From positions 1 through 64,000 of the forward strand of contig DASTKH010000059.1 in NCBI GenBank assembly GCA_035716025.1: a stretch of 64,000 nt of DNA. The letters are read 5' to 3'. Position numbers and translations under genes: made by a program. Shown piece by piece: positions 27,448 through 37,153 of the stretch. The stretch's first letter is position 1. Each line of letters begins with the position of its first letter. The DNA is from JADGHE01 sp035716025 (GTDB lineage: Bacteria; Pseudomonadota; Alphaproteobacteria; Rhizobiales; Xanthobacteraceae). The notes under the pieces are model-generated. The model was not told the origin of the DNA. It saw only the letters and a list, made by a program, of their open reading frames with translations, and did not search any database.

Positions 27448-28524
27448 ATGAGCCCCGCCACGCTTCGTGTCGTCGAAGGACTGTCCATGGACAAGACGAA
27501 GGCGCTCGACGCCGCCCTGACACAGATCGAGCGGCATTTCGGCAAGGGCTCGATCATGCGCCTCGGCAAGACCGACAAGGTGGAGATCGAGACGATTTCT
27601 TCCGGCTCGCTCGGGCTCGACATCGCGCTCGGCATCGGAGGCCTGCCGCGCGGCCGTGTCATCGAGATTTTCGGGCCGGAATCTTCGGGAAAAACCACGC
27701 TCGCGCTGCACGCCGTCGCGGAGGCGCAGAAGCGCGGCGGCACCTGCGCGTTCATCGATGCCGAGCACGCGCTCGACCCCGTCTATGCCCGCAAGCTCGG
27801 CGTGAAGCTCGACGACCTTCTCATCTCCCAGCCGGATACCGGCGAGCAGGCGCTCGAAATCGCCGACACGCTGGTGCGCTCCGGCGCGGTCGACGTGCTG
27901 GTGATCGATTCGGTCGCAGCCCTCGTGCCGCGCGCCGAACTCGAAGGCGAAATGGGCGACAGCCAGCCCGGCCTGCAGGCGCGCCTCATGAGCCAGGCCC
28001 TGCGCAAGCTCACCGCTTCGATCAACCGCTCCAACACGATGGTGATCTTCATCAACCAGATCCGGATGAAGATCGGCGTCATGTACGGCTCGCCCGAGAC
28101 CACCACGGGCGGCAATGCGCTGAAATTCTATGCCTCGATCCGTCTCGACATCCGCCGCATCGGCGCGATCAAGGAACGCGACGAGGTCATCGGCAATCAG
28201 ACGCGGGTGAAGGTGGTCAAGAACAAGCTCGCCCCGCCCTTCAAGCAGGTCGAGTTCGACATCATGTACGGTGAGGGCGTCTCCAAGGCCGGCGAAATTC
28301 TCGACCTCGGCGTCAAGGCGGGCGTGGTCGAGAAATCGGGCGCCTGGTTCTCCTATGACAGCCAGCGCATCGGCCAGGGACGCGAAAACGCCAAGGCCTT
28401 TCTCAAGGCCAATCCGGACGTCGCCGCGCGCATCGAGGTGGCCATCCGCCAGAATGCGGGCCTCATCGCAGAGCAGATCCTCGCCGGCGAAGGCGAGGAA
28501 GGCGAAGAAACAGCCGAAGACTAG
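27448..28524 (+). CDS. recA: Recombinase A
   Basis: DNA-strand-exchange ATPase of homologous recombination and co-protease for LexA cleavage. About 358 residues. Walker A GPESSGKTT is at 76-84, Walker B LVIDSVAALVPRAELEGEMG is intact, and the loop-2 segment FINQIRMKIGVMYGSPETTTGGNALKFYAS is complete. The acidic C-terminal tail (GEEGEETAED) is normal. TAAGGAG precedes the ATG. An SOS box sits upstream. Confidence 0.98.
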   Translation: MSPATLRVVEGLSMDKTKALDAALTQIERHFGKGSIMRLGKTDKVEIETISSGSLGLDIALGIGGLPRGRVIEIFGPESSGKTTLALHAVAEAQKRGGTCAFIDAEHALDPVYARKLGVKLDDLLISQPDTGEQALEIADTLVRSGAVDVLVIDSVAALVPRAELEGEMGDSQPGLQARLMSQALRKLTASINRSNTMVIFINQIRMKIGVMYGSPETTTGGNALKFYASIRLDIRRIGAIKERDEVIGNQTRVKVVKNKLAPPFKQVEFDIMYGEGVSKAGEILDLGVKAGVVEKSGAWFSYDSQRIGQGRENAKAFLKANPDVAARIEVAIRQNAGLIAEQILAGEGEEGEETAED

Positions 28525-28887
28525 GTCCTCGGCCCGGGCGCGCCGGTCAGAAGCGCCGGCCGGCGCCCCTCGGATGGGCCTCCCTGGGCCCCGCCCCGTT
28601 CGGCGGCCGTGCGGGGCGCGCGCCGGCAGGCGCTGCGGGCACACCGGCCGTCACGCGGAAAGCGTCCCGCCCCTTGGCGTCTCGGCGGATGCGGCCGAAG
28701 AGCCCTGTCGAAGCGGGCCGGACGGGCGCGGCCGCCGGAGTCGGGCCCGTTGGGAAGCCGCGGCGGCCGCTCCGGCTGCGCGGGGGCGCCGTTTGGACCG
28801 GACCGCGGAGGCGCCCCTCGCCTTGCCGACCCCTTGCCGGCCTTGCCGCCCTCCTCGCCGTCCCCGATCCGCACCGCCGCCGCTTCC
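28525..28887. other. recA-alaS gap, GC-rich, no gene recognised
   Basis: About 360 bases between the recA stop and the alaS promoter. It begins with a perfect 14-base palindrome (28553-28566) 29 bases beyond the recA stop, which may be part of a terminator. Open frames here are Arg/Pro/Gly low-complexity and unsupported. Confidence 0.4.
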
Positions 28888-28916
28888 TGGACACCTTTCC
28901 GCCCCGCCGCTAGAAC
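28888..28916 (+). promoter_or_regulatory. Putative sigma-70-type promoter for alaS
   Basis: TGGACA (28888-28893), a 17-base spacer and TAGAAC (28911-28916), about 87 bases before the alaS start. The same TAGAA-type -10 occurs at rpsD. Confidence 0.5.
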
Positions 28917-29002
28917 CTTGCGGAAACCGTCAATAGGTTGGGGACAGATCGGCCGACGAGCCCGCCTCCGGGCCGGGAGTCCGGCGGCAGCGCAGGAGTC
29001 AC

Positions 29003-31651
29003 ATGAGCGGCGTCAACGAAATCCGGTCGGCTTTCCTGGACTATTTCGCGCGCAACGGGCACGAGATCGTCCCGTCCTCGCCGCTCGTCCCGCGCAACGA
29101 CCCGACATTGATGTTCACCAATGCCGGGATGGTGCAATTCAAGAACGTCTTCACCGGGGTCGAGAAGCGCCCCTACGCGCGGGCGGTCACGGCGCAGAAA
29201 TGCGTTCGTGCCGGCGGCAAGCACAACGATCTCGACAATGTCGGCTATACCGCCCGGCACCACACCTTTTTCGAAATGCTCGGCAATTTCTCCTTCGGCG
29301 ACTACTTCAAGGAGCGCGCGATCGAACTGGCGTGGAACCTCGTCACGAAGGAATTCGCCCTGCCGAAAGCGCGGCTGATGGCCACGGTCTATGCCGAGGA
29401 CGAGGAAGCCTTCGCGCTGTGGAAGAAGATCGCCGGGCTGCCGGAATCGAAGATCGTCCGCATCGCCGGATCCGACAATTTCTGGCAGATGGGCGACACC
29501 GGTCCGTGCGGCCCTTGCTCCGAAATCTTCTATGACCACGGCGAGGGAGTTCCCGGCGGCCCGCCCGGCTCGGCCGAGGCCGAGGGCGACCGTTTCATCG
29601 AAATCTGGAACCTCGTCTTCATGCAGTTCGAGCAGTACGCGGACGGCCGCCGCACGGCGCTCCCGCGGCCTTCGATCGACACCGGCATGGGGCTCGAGCG
29701 CATCGCCGCGGTGCTGCAGGGCACGCACGACAATTACGCGATCGACCTCTTCCGGGCGATCATCCGCGCGGTCGCCGAATTTACCGGCGTTGATCCGGCC
29801 GGGCCGCAAAAGGCATCGCACCGCGTCATCGCCGACCATCTGCGCGCGAGCGCCTTCCTCGTCGCCGACGGCGTGCTGCCGGCGAACGAGGGGCGCGGCT
29901 ATGTGCTCCGCCGCATCATGCGTCGCGCCATGCGCCATGCGGAACTGCTCGGCGCGCGCGAGCCGCTGATGTGGAAGCTCGTCCCGGTGCTGGTGCGCGA
30001 AATGGGCCAGGCCTATCCGGAACTGGTGCGCGCAGAGGCACTGATCACCGAGACGCTCAAACTCGAGGAAACGCGCTTCCGCCGCACGCTCGAACGCGGG
30101 CTGGCCATTCTCGAGGAGGAGAGCGCGGGGCTGAAATCCGGCGACCGACTGAAGGGCGAGGTCGCCTTCACGCTCTACGACACCTACGGGTTTCCGCTCG
30201 ATCTGACGCAGGACGCACTGCGCGCGCGCGGCATCGGCGTCGATATCGACGGCTTCAACGCGGCGATGGAGCGCCAGCGCGAAATGGCGCGCGCCTCTTG
30301 GGCGGGCTCGGGCGAGACGGCGGCGGAAGGCTTCTGGTTCGGCCTGCGCGACAAGGTCGGCCCGACGGAATTTCTCGGCTACGAAACGGAGACTGCCGAG
30401 GGTGTGGTCAAGGCGCTCGTGCGCGATGGTCGCGAGGTCGAGGCGCTCGCGGCCGGCGAGAGCGGCATGGTGATCGTCAACCAGACGCCCTTCTATGCCG
30501 AATCCGGCGGCCAGGTCGGCGATACGGGCGCGATGACGGCCGAAGGGCTCGTCTTTCGCGTCACCGACACGCAAAAGAAGGCGGGGGACGTCTTCGTCCA
30601 CTCCGGCACGGTGGAAGCCGGCATGCTGCGCTTGGGCGCGGCGCTCGCCCTCGAGGTGGACCACGAACGCCGCGCCGACATCCGGCGCAACCATTCGGCC
30701 ACGCATCTTCTGCACGAGGCGCTGCGCCAAGTGCTCGGCGATCATGTCGCGCAAAAGGGCTCGCTGGTCGCGCCCGACCGCCTGCGCTTCGACTTTTCGC
30801 ACCCCAAGCCGATGACGGCGGAGGAGATCGACCGTGTCGAGGACCTCGCCAACCGCATCGTGCTCGAAAACACGCCGATCACCACGCGGCTGATGGCGGT
30901 CGACGAGGCGGTGGCGCTCGGCGCGCGGGCGCTGTTCGGCGAGAAATACGGCGAGGAGGTGCGCGTCGTTGCCATGGGCGAAGGCGGCAACGCGCTCGGC
31001 TGGTCGGTCGAACTGTGCGGCGGCACCCATGCCCGCCGCACCGGCGATATCGGCCTTGTTTCCGTCGTGTCCGAAGCGGGGGTGGCCTCCGGCGTGCGCC
31101 GCATCGAGGCGATGACCGGCGAGGCTGCGCGCCGCAACCTCAGGCGCGAGAGCCGCGCGCTGCACGATCTCGCCGGGCTCCTGAAGGTGCCGGTCGGCGA
31201 GATCGAGGCGCGCGTCGCCGGCCTTGCCGAGGACCGCCGACGTCTCGAGCGCGAGCTTGCCGAGGCGAGGAAAAAGCTCGCCATGGGCGGCGGTGCGGCC
31301 GCAGGGTCCCCGGGGGTGCGCACGATCGGCGACGTGAAGCTGCTCGCCCGCGCGGTCAGCGGCATTGAGATGAAGGATCTGAAGGGCCTCGCCGACGAAG
31401 GCAAGCGTCAGGTCGGGTCGGGCGTCGTGGCGATCGTCGGCACCACCGCCGACGGCAAGGCCGGCATCGTGGTGGGCGTCACCGACGACCTCACCGCCCG
31501 CTTCAACGCCATCGACCTCGTGCGCAAGGGGGCGGAGGCGCTCGGCGGCAAGGGCGGCGGCGGGCGGCCCGACATGGCGCAGGCGGGCGGGCCCGACGGC
31601 ACCCGCGCGGACGCCGCGCTCGACGCGATCGCCCACGCGCTCGGCGGCTGA
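29003..31651 (+). CDS. alaS: Alanine--tRNA ligase
   Basis: Charges tRNA-Ala and edits mis-charged Ser or Gly. 882 residues, full length. The class II catalytic core opens with VNEIRSAFLDYFARNGHEIVP and includes NAGMVQFKNVFTG. The editing-domain zinc ligands are at HSATH (564-568) and CGGTH (672-676). A C-terminal oligomerisation domain follows. GCAGGAG lies before the ATG. Monocistronic, with its own predicted promoter upstream. Confidence 0.98.
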   Translation: MSGVNEIRSAFLDYFARNGHEIVPSSPLVPRNDPTLMFTNAGMVQFKNVFTGVEKRPYARAVTAQKCVRAGGKHNDLDNVGYTARHHTFFEMLGNFSFGDYFKERAIELAWNLVTKEFALPKARLMATVYAEDEEAFALWKKIAGLPESKIVRIAGSDNFWQMGDTGPCGPCSEIFYDHGEGVPGGPPGSAEAEGDRFIEIWNLVFMQFEQYADGRRTALPRPSIDTGMGLERIAAVLQGTHDNYAIDLFRAIIRAVAEFTGVDPAGPQKASHRVIADHLRASAFLVADGVLPANEGRGYVLRRIMRRAMRHAELLGAREPLMWKLVPVLVREMGQAYPELVRAEALITETLKLEETRFRRTLERGLAILEEESAGLKSGDRLKGEVAFTLYDTYGFPLDLTQDALRARGIGVDIDGFNAAMERQREMARASWAGSGETAAEGFWFGLRDKVGPTEFLGYETETAEGVVKALVRDGREVEALAAGESGMVIVNQTPFYAESGGQVGDTGAMTAEGLVFRVTDTQKKAGDVFVHSGTVEAGMLRLGAALALEVDHERRADIRRNHSATHLLHEALRQVLGDHVAQKGSLVAPDRLRFDFSHPKPMTAEEIDRVEDLANRIVLENTPITTRLMAVDEAVALGARALFGEKYGEEVRVVAMGEGGNALGWSVELCGGTHARRTGDIGLVSVVSEAGVASGVRRIEAMTGEAARRNLRRESRALHDLAGLLKVPVGEIEARVAGLAEDRRRLERELAEARKKLAMGGGAAAGSPGVRTIGDVKLLARAVSGIEMKDLKGLADEGKRQVGSGVVAIVGTTADGKAGIVVGVTDDLTARFNAIDLVRKGAEALGGKGGGGRPDMAQAGGPDGTRADAALDAIAHALGG

Positions 31652-31751
31652 GGCGGGCGCCGCTTGCGGCAAGCGGGCGAGCGCCTTCCGCTCGGCCGGC
31701 AAATCCGCCTATAACGGGCCCCGCCCCTTCCATCGCGACCCGAGGAGTTCG

Positions 31752-33392
31752 ATGAACGCGCCCGCCCCGGTCCTTCCCCCCTATCGCCACACCCCGCTCT
31801 TCCCGCTCGGCGAGGACCGTACGCAATACCGCAAGCTGACCGGCGCCGGGGTCCGAGTGGAGAAGGCGCTCGGACGGGAAATGCTGGTGGTCGAGCGCGA
31901 GGCGCTGCGGCTTCTCGCCGAGCAGGCCTTCATCGACATCAACCACCTGCTGCGGCCGGCCCATCTCGCCCAGTTGCGGGCGATCCTCGACGACCCCCAG
32001 GCGACGCCGAACGACCGTTTCGTCGCCTACGACCTGCTCAAAAACGCCAACATTTCCGCGGGCGGCGTGCTGCCGATGTGCCAGGACACCGGCACCGCGA
32101 TCATCATGGGCAAGAAGGGTCGCGCGGTGTGGACCGGCGGCGACGACGAAGCCGCCCTCGCCGAGGGCGCGCGCGATGCGTATTTCAAGCGCAATCTGCG
32201 CTACTCGCAGCTCGCGCCGCTCTCCATGTTCGAAGAGAAAAACACCAAGAACAACATGCCGGCGCAGGTCGAAATCTATGCCGAGGGCGAGGACGCCTAC
32301 AAGTTCCTCTTCATCGCCAAGGGCGGCGGCTCCGCCAACAAGTCGTTTCTGTTCCAGGCGACGCCGTCGATCCTGACCCGTGACCGGATGCTCGCCTTCC
32401 TGAAGGAGAAGGTGCTGACGCTCGGCACTGCCGCCTGCCCGCCCTATCACCTCGCCATCGTCATCGGCGGCACGTCGGCGGAGCTGACGATGAAAACCGT
32501 CAAGCTTGCCTCGACCAAATATCTCGACGGCCTGCCGACGCGGGGAAGCGAGGACGGCCACGCCTTCCGCGACCTCGACATGGAGCAGGAAGTGCTGAAG
32601 ATGACGCAGTCGCTCGGCGTCGGCGCCCAGTTCGGCGGCAAATATTTCTGCCACGACGTGCGGGTGATCCGCCTGCCGCGCCACGGCGCCTCCCTGCCCA
32701 TCGGGCTCGGCGTCTCCTGCTCCGCCGACCGCCAGGCGCTCGGCAAGATCACGCGCGAGGGCGTCTTCCTCGAAGAGCTTGAGCACAACCCGGCGCGCTT
32801 CCTGCCCGAGATCGACGAGGCGGCGCTCGGCGGGGAGGTCGTGCGGATCGACCTCAGGCGGCCGATGAAAGAGATTCTGGCGCAGCTCTCGCAGCACCCG
32901 ATCAAAACCCGCCTCTCGCTTTCCGGCCCGATGATCGTGGCGCGCGACCTTGCGCACGCCAAGCTGCGCGAGCGCCTGGAGAGCGGCCAAGGCCTGCCGG
33001 ACTACTTCAAGAACCACCCGATCTATTATGCCGGTCCGGCCAAGACACCGGAGGGCTATGCCTCCGGCTCCTTCGGCCCGACGACGGCAGGCCGTATGGA
33101 CTCCTATATCGACCAGTTCCAGGCCGCAGGCGGCTCGATGATCTCGGTCGCCAAGGGCAACCGTTCCGCGCAGGTGCGCGAGGCATGCAAGAAGCACGGC
33201 GGCTTCTATCTCGCCTCGATCGGCGGGGCGGCCGCAAACCTCGCCGAACACTGCATCAAGAAGGTCGAGGTGGTGGAGTATCCCGAGCTCGGCATGGAGG
33301 CGATCTGGCGCATCGAGGTCGAGGATTTTCCGGCCTTCATCGTCATCGACGACAAGGGCAACGACTTCTTCAAGGAACTCGATCTCGGCTGA
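31752..33392 (+). CDS. fumA: Fumarate hydratase class I (iron-sulfur dependent)
   Basis: Hydrates fumarate to malate in the TCA cycle using an oxygen-sensitive [4Fe-4S] cluster. 546 residues, the length of the fused class I type. The expected three cysteine ligands are Cys110 (LPMCQDTG), Cys229 (GTAACPPYH) and Cys323 (GVSCSADR), with the same spacing as in E. coli FumA (119 and 94 residues). The C-terminal beta-domain carries SGPMIVARDLAHAK. A TATAAC sequence near 31710 may be its -10 box. Confidence 0.96.
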   Translation: MNAPAPVLPPYRHTPLFPLGEDRTQYRKLTGAGVRVEKALGREMLVVEREALRLLAEQAFIDINHLLRPAHLAQLRAILDDPQATPNDRFVAYDLLKNANISAGGVLPMCQDTGTAIIMGKKGRAVWTGGDDEAALAEGARDAYFKRNLRYSQLAPLSMFEEKNTKNNMPAQVEIYAEGEDAYKFLFIAKGGGSANKSFLFQATPSILTRDRMLAFLKEKVLTLGTAACPPYHLAIVIGGTSAELTMKTVKLASTKYLDGLPTRGSEDGHAFRDLDMEQEVLKMTQSLGVGAQFGGKYFCHDVRVIRLPRHGASLPIGLGVSCSADRQALGKITREGVFLEELEHNPARFLPEIDEAALGGEVVRIDLRRPMKEILAQLSQHPIKTRLSLSGPMIVARDLAHAKLRERLESGQGLPDYFKNHPIYYAGPAKTPEGYASGSFGPTTAGRMDSYIDQFQAAGGSMISVAKGNRSAQVREACKKHGGFYLASIGGAAANLAEHCIKKVEVVEYPELGMEAIWRIEVEDFPAFIVIDDKGNDFFKELDLG

Positions 33393-33605
33393 GCCGCCCC
33401 GGACGGCCGGCGGCCCGACCCGCCGGACCTGTCTCATACGGGCTGCCACGCGCTTTCCGAGCGCCGCGGCAGCCTTGTGCAAGGTTCTCCCCGTCACGGG
33501 CCGTCCGCGCCTGCGCGGGGCTTGCGGCGCGCCGGCCGATGCAGGATCGTTCGGGATGTCGGCCGGCGCCCTGCCGGCGCCCCGCAGCTATTTCAGGATG
33601 TTCCC

Positions 33606-34382
33606 ATGGCTTCACCGGAACCGTTTTCGCTTGCCCGCCGGCTGCGCGCCGGCGAAACCGTCCATGTCGGCTGGGCCACGCTCGGCGTGCCGATTCTCGC
33701 CGAAATGCTGGCGCGCGACGGGTTTTCCGCCGTCAATCTCGACCAGCAACATGGATTGTTTGACCAGGCGGGCGTCATTGCCGGCATTGCAGCGGTGCGT
33801 GCCGCGGGCGCGGCGCCGATCGTGCGCGTGCCGCTCGGCGATTTCGCCTATGTGAGCCGGGTGCTCGATTTCGGAGCCGAAGGGGTGATCGCGCCGATGA
33901 TCAACACCGCGGAGGACGCCCGCGCCTTCGCTGCCGCCGCGAAATTTCCGCCGATCGGCGAGCGCAGTTGGGGGCCGGCGCGGGCGCTGATGCTCAACGG
34001 CCTCTCCATGCCGGACTACCTCAAGCAAGCGAACGACAATGTCGTGACCTTGGCGATGGTCGAAACCCGCACCGCGCTCAAGAATCTCGACGCCATTCTG
34101 GCGACGCCCGGCATCGACGGCGTGTTTGTCGGCCCTTCCGACCTGTCCATCGCGCTGAGCAACGGCAACACGCTCGACCCCCACTCGAAGGACGTCGACT
34201 CAACCTGCGAAGCCATCGTCGCTGCGGCGCGCAAGGCCGGCAAGATCGCCGGCGCCTATACCGCGGGCCCGGAGCGCGCGAACGAACAGGCCGCACGCGG
34301 CTTCCGTTTCCTCGCCGTGGGCAGCGACGGCGCTTTCATGCGGGCCGGCACGCTCGCGGCCGTGAAAGGGCTGAAAGCATAA
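33606..34382 (+). CDS. HpcH/HpaI family aldolase/citrate lyase-type enzyme
   Basis: About 258 residues of the HpcH/HpaI family, metal-dependent aldolases that cleave 4-hydroxy-2-ketoacids (homologues act in 4-hydroxyphenylacetate and sugar-acid breakdown). Family segments include GFSAVNLDQQHGLFDQAG (base histidine), VRVPLGDFAYVSRVLDFGAEGVIAPMIN, the ERSWGPARA segment (catalytic Arg context) and GVFVGPSDLSIAL. Substrate is not decided. Translation upstream of the ATG is not family-like, although the frame is open from 33477. Confidence 0.9.
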   Translation: MASPEPFSLARRLRAGETVHVGWATLGVPILAEMLARDGFSAVNLDQQHGLFDQAGVIAGIAAVRAAGAAPIVRVPLGDFAYVSRVLDFGAEGVIAPMINTAEDARAFAAAAKFPPIGERSWGPARALMLNGLSMPDYLKQANDNVVTLAMVETRTALKNLDAILATPGIDGVFVGPSDLSIALSNGNTLDPHSKDVDSTCEAIVAAARKAGKIAGAYTAGPERANEQAARGFRFLAVGSDGAFMRAGTLAAVKGLKA

Positions 34383-34462
34383 TCCCCTCATTGCGGTGCG
34401 GAGGCGACCCCAGAGAGGCTTTCAATCTTTTGCGGAGAGCGGACCCCAGCGCTTTCCGCGCG

Positions 34463-35674
34463 CTACCGCCCGGCGCGGGGCGGGAGTGCGGCCGCTACTT
34501 GCTCCAAGGCGGCGGCAGGACAGGCCTCGATCGCCCGCGCATCGAGCGCGATCACCCGATAGCCCCGCTCGGTGAGCCAGGCGCGCTTTTGCGTTCGCGC
34601 CTGTGCGGCGGCCGCGCTTTCCTCGCGCGGCACAATGTCGATGACGGTCCGCAGCGGAAAGGAGACGAAATCGGCGATATGCGGCCCGATCGGCACCTGC
34701 CGCTTGAAGCCGAGGCCGGCGAAGCGGCGCTCTTGCGTCAACGCCTCCCAGAGGGCGCGCTCGGCGTCGGTCGGGTTGCGCCGGAGCAGCCGGGCAAGGC
34801 CGCGCACCGGCGCCCGTTCGAGCGGCACCTTACCTTGCCCGTGTTCGGCGAGCAGATTGCGCAGCGCCGCCGCCTGTTCGCTGTCGAGAACTCCGCCCTT
34901 CGCCGGGCCTTTCCGCCCCTCGGCGATCGCCGTGATGACCCCGTGCAGGGTCTGCACATCCTGCTGCGTCGGCCCCATGCGCAGGAAGATGTTGCGCAGA
35001 TTGATCGTCATCGTCGCCCGCTTCTCGGGCGGACGGAAGAACTCGACGCGCGCAAGCTCGCGTTCGAGGGTTTCGAAGAAGGCGAGGAGCTGCTCTTTTG
35101 GCGCGGGGCGGGATTTCTGCGGCATCGCGAAGGGCAAGGCGCCGCCGGACTTCAGCTTGAACCACTCGTAGGCGACGATCAGCACCGCCTGCGCAAGATT
35201 GAGCGAGGCGAAGGCGGGATTGACCGGCAGCGTGACGATCCGATCGGCAAGCCCCACCTCTTCGTTCGTGAGGCCCCAGCGCTCGCGTCCGAACACCACC
35301 GCGACCCGCTCGCCCCCGGCGATGTGCGGAGCCATTTCGCGCGCCGCGGCCTCGGCGCCGAGGACGGGCTTCGCCTGATCGTGGGCGCGCGCCGTCGTGG
35401 CATAGACCAGGGCACAATCGCCGATCGCGGCGGAAAGCGTCTCATAAAGACATGCCGCATCGAGCACCCGGTCGGCGCCCGAGGCGGCCGCGCGGGCGCG
35501 GGCATTGGGCCAGGCATCGCGCGGACGCACCAGCCGCAGCTCGGCCAGTCCGAAATTGGCCATGGCGCGCGCGGCCGTGCCGATATTTTCCCCGAGTTGC
35601 GGCTCGACCAGCACGATCACCGGGCCGGGCTCCGCGATCCAGCGTTTCGTCTTGTCGGTTCCGGCTCCGGGCAT
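34463..35674 (-). CDS. TrmJ-like tRNA/rRNA methyltransferase fused to a DUF559-like domain
   Basis: 403 residues. Residues about 15-250 form a SPOUT-class methyltransferase of the TrmH/TrmJ family (VIVLVEPQLGENIGTAARAMANFGLAELRLVRP, then the trefoil-knot FGRERWGLTNEEVGLADRIVTLPVNPAFASLNLAQAV); TrmJ methylates position 32 of tRNA, though specificity here is not proven. Residues about 290-400 resemble DUF559/VSR-type nuclease domains (LLRRNPTDAERALWEALTQ, RQVPIGPHIADFVSF). The catalytic IEVDG-type motif is replaced by IDIVPREE, so that domain is probably not a nuclease. Divergent from icd. Confidence 0.85.
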   Translation of the reverse strand: MPGAGTDKTKRWIAEPGPVIVLVEPQLGENIGTAARAMANFGLAELRLVRPRDAWPNARARAAASGADRVLDAACLYETLSAAIGDCALVYATTARAHDQAKPVLGAEAAAREMAPHIAGGERVAVVFGRERWGLTNEEVGLADRIVTLPVNPAFASLNLAQAVLIVAYEWFKLKSGGALPFAMPQKSRPAPKEQLLAFFETLERELARVEFFRPPEKRATMTINLRNIFLRMGPTQQDVQTLHGVITAIAEGRKGPAKGGVLDSEQAAALRNLLAEHGQGKVPLERAPVRGLARLLRRNPTDAERALWEALTQERRFAGLGFKRQVPIGPHIADFVSFPLRTVIDIVPREESAAAAQARTQKRAWLTERGYRVIALDARAIEACPAAALEQVAAALPPRAGR

Positions 35675-35927
35675 TCAAAGGGCCTTTCGGGGTCTCGAGG
35701 TTGCGCGCTTCGGCGGGATCCATAGCGCGCGGCGGCCGCGCCGTCCCGTCGCGCCCCGGCACGCCCGCCACCCGGGGGCCGCCGGCCGCCCCCTCCTCGC
35801 TTTCGCGCCGTGCCGGCCGATGCTATAGCGACGCCCGTCCGGGGCACGGGACCCGAAAGCCCCGTGGGCGCCCGCCCGCTCCTTCCGTCCGAACCCCAAA
35901 CCACGCGTGCAAAGGGCATTTTCTCCA

Positions 35928-37142
35928 ATGGCAAAAATCAAGGTTGCGAACCCGGTCGTCGAAATGGACGGCGACGAGATGACCCGGATCATCTGGCAAC
36001 TCATCAAGGACAAGTTGATCCATCCCTATCTCGACATCCAGCTCGAATATTACGACCTGTCGATTCAGAACCGCGACGCGACCAACGACCAGGTGACGAT
36101 CGACGCCGCGAACGCGACCAAGAAGCACGGCGTGGCGGTGAAGTGCGCGACCATCACCCCGGACGAAGCACGGGTGAAGGAGTTCGGCCTCAAGGACATG
36201 TGGCGCTCGCCGAACGGCACCATCCGCAACATCCTCGGCGGCGTAATCTTCCGCGAGCCGATCATCTGCCGGAACATTCCGCGCCTTGTGCCGGGCTGGA
36301 CGAAGCCGATCGTGATCGGCCGCCATGCCTACGGAGACCAGTACCGCGCGACCGATTTCAAGTTCCCGACCGGCGGCACGATCACGATCAAGTTCGTCGG
36401 CGACGACGGCAAGGTGATCGAGCGCGAAGTGTTCAAGGCGCCGGGCTCCGGCGTCACCATGGCGATGTACAATCTCGACGACTCGATCCGCGACTTCGCG
36501 CGCGCCTCCTTCAACTACGGGCTCGCCCGCAACTATCCCGTCTACCTCTCCACCAAGAACACGATCCTCAAGCAGTATGACGGGCGCTTCATGGAACTGT
36601 TCCAGGAGGTCTTCGACAAGGAGTTCCGGGCGGAATTCGAGAAGCGCAAGCTCACCTACGAGCATCGGCTGATCGACGACATGGTCGCGGCGGCACTGAA
36701 ATGGTCCGGCGGCTATGTCTGGGCCTGCAAGAACTATGACGGGGACGTGCAGTCCGACACCGTGGCGCAGGGCTTCGGTTCGCTCGGCCTCATGACCTCG
36801 GTGCTGATGACGCCGGACGGCAAGACGGTGGAGGCCGAAGCCGCGCACGGCACGGTGACGCGTCACTACCGCCAGCACCAGAAGGGCCAGGAGACCTCGA
36901 CCAATTCGATGGCCTCGATCTTTGCCTGGACGCGCGGGCTCGCGCACCGCGCGAAGCTCGACAACAATTCGGAACTTGCGAAATTCGCGAGCACGCTCGA
37001 GCGGGTCTGTGTCGAGACGGTCGAGTCCGGCTCCATGACGAAGGACCTTGCCCTTCTCGTCGGCGCAGACCAGAAGTGGCTGTCGACCACCGGCTTCCTC
37101 GACAAGATCGACGAGAACCTGAAGAAGGCGATGGCCGCCTGA
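35928..37142 (+). CDS. icd: NADP-dependent isocitrate dehydrogenase
   Basis: Oxidatively decarboxylates isocitrate to 2-oxoglutarate in the TCA cycle. About 404 residues, the eukaryote-like dimeric type common in alphaproteobacteria. Signatures include NPVVEMDGDEMTRIIWQ, RNILGGVIFREPI, DQYRATDFKFPTGGTITIKF and the metal-binding HRLIDDMVAAALKWSG and NYDGDVQSDTVAQGFGSLG. A TATAGC sequence at 35824-35829 with TTTCGC 17 bases upstream is a possible but weak promoter. It is convergent with the antiporter gene. Confidence 0.97.
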   Translation: MAKIKVANPVVEMDGDEMTRIIWQLIKDKLIHPYLDIQLEYYDLSIQNRDATNDQVTIDAANATKKHGVAVKCATITPDEARVKEFGLKDMWRSPNGTIRNILGGVIFREPIICRNIPRLVPGWTKPIVIGRHAYGDQYRATDFKFPTGGTITIKFVGDDGKVIEREVFKAPGSGVTMAMYNLDDSIRDFARASFNYGLARNYPVYLSTKNTILKQYDGRFMELFQEVFDKEFRAEFEKRKLTYEHRLIDDMVAAALKWSGGYVWACKNYDGDVQSDTVAQGFGSLGLMTSVLMTPDGKTVEAEAAHGTVTRHYRQHQKGQETSTNSMASIFAWTRGLAHRAKLDNNSELAKFASTLERVCVETVESGSMTKDLALLVGADQKWLSTTGFLDKIDENLKKAMAA

Positions 37143-37153
37143 GCGGCGGCGCG

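Noticed and set aside
28525..28887. Possible small RNA or gene in the recA-alaS gap
   Set aside because: Only low-complexity frames and a short palindrome were found; no tRNA, RNase P or SRP RNA features were recognised.
28910..31702. Long minus-strand frame opposite alaS (about 930 codons)
   Set aside because: It mirrors a certain tRNA synthetase gene and reads as charged low-complexity peptide; antisense artefact of third-position GC.
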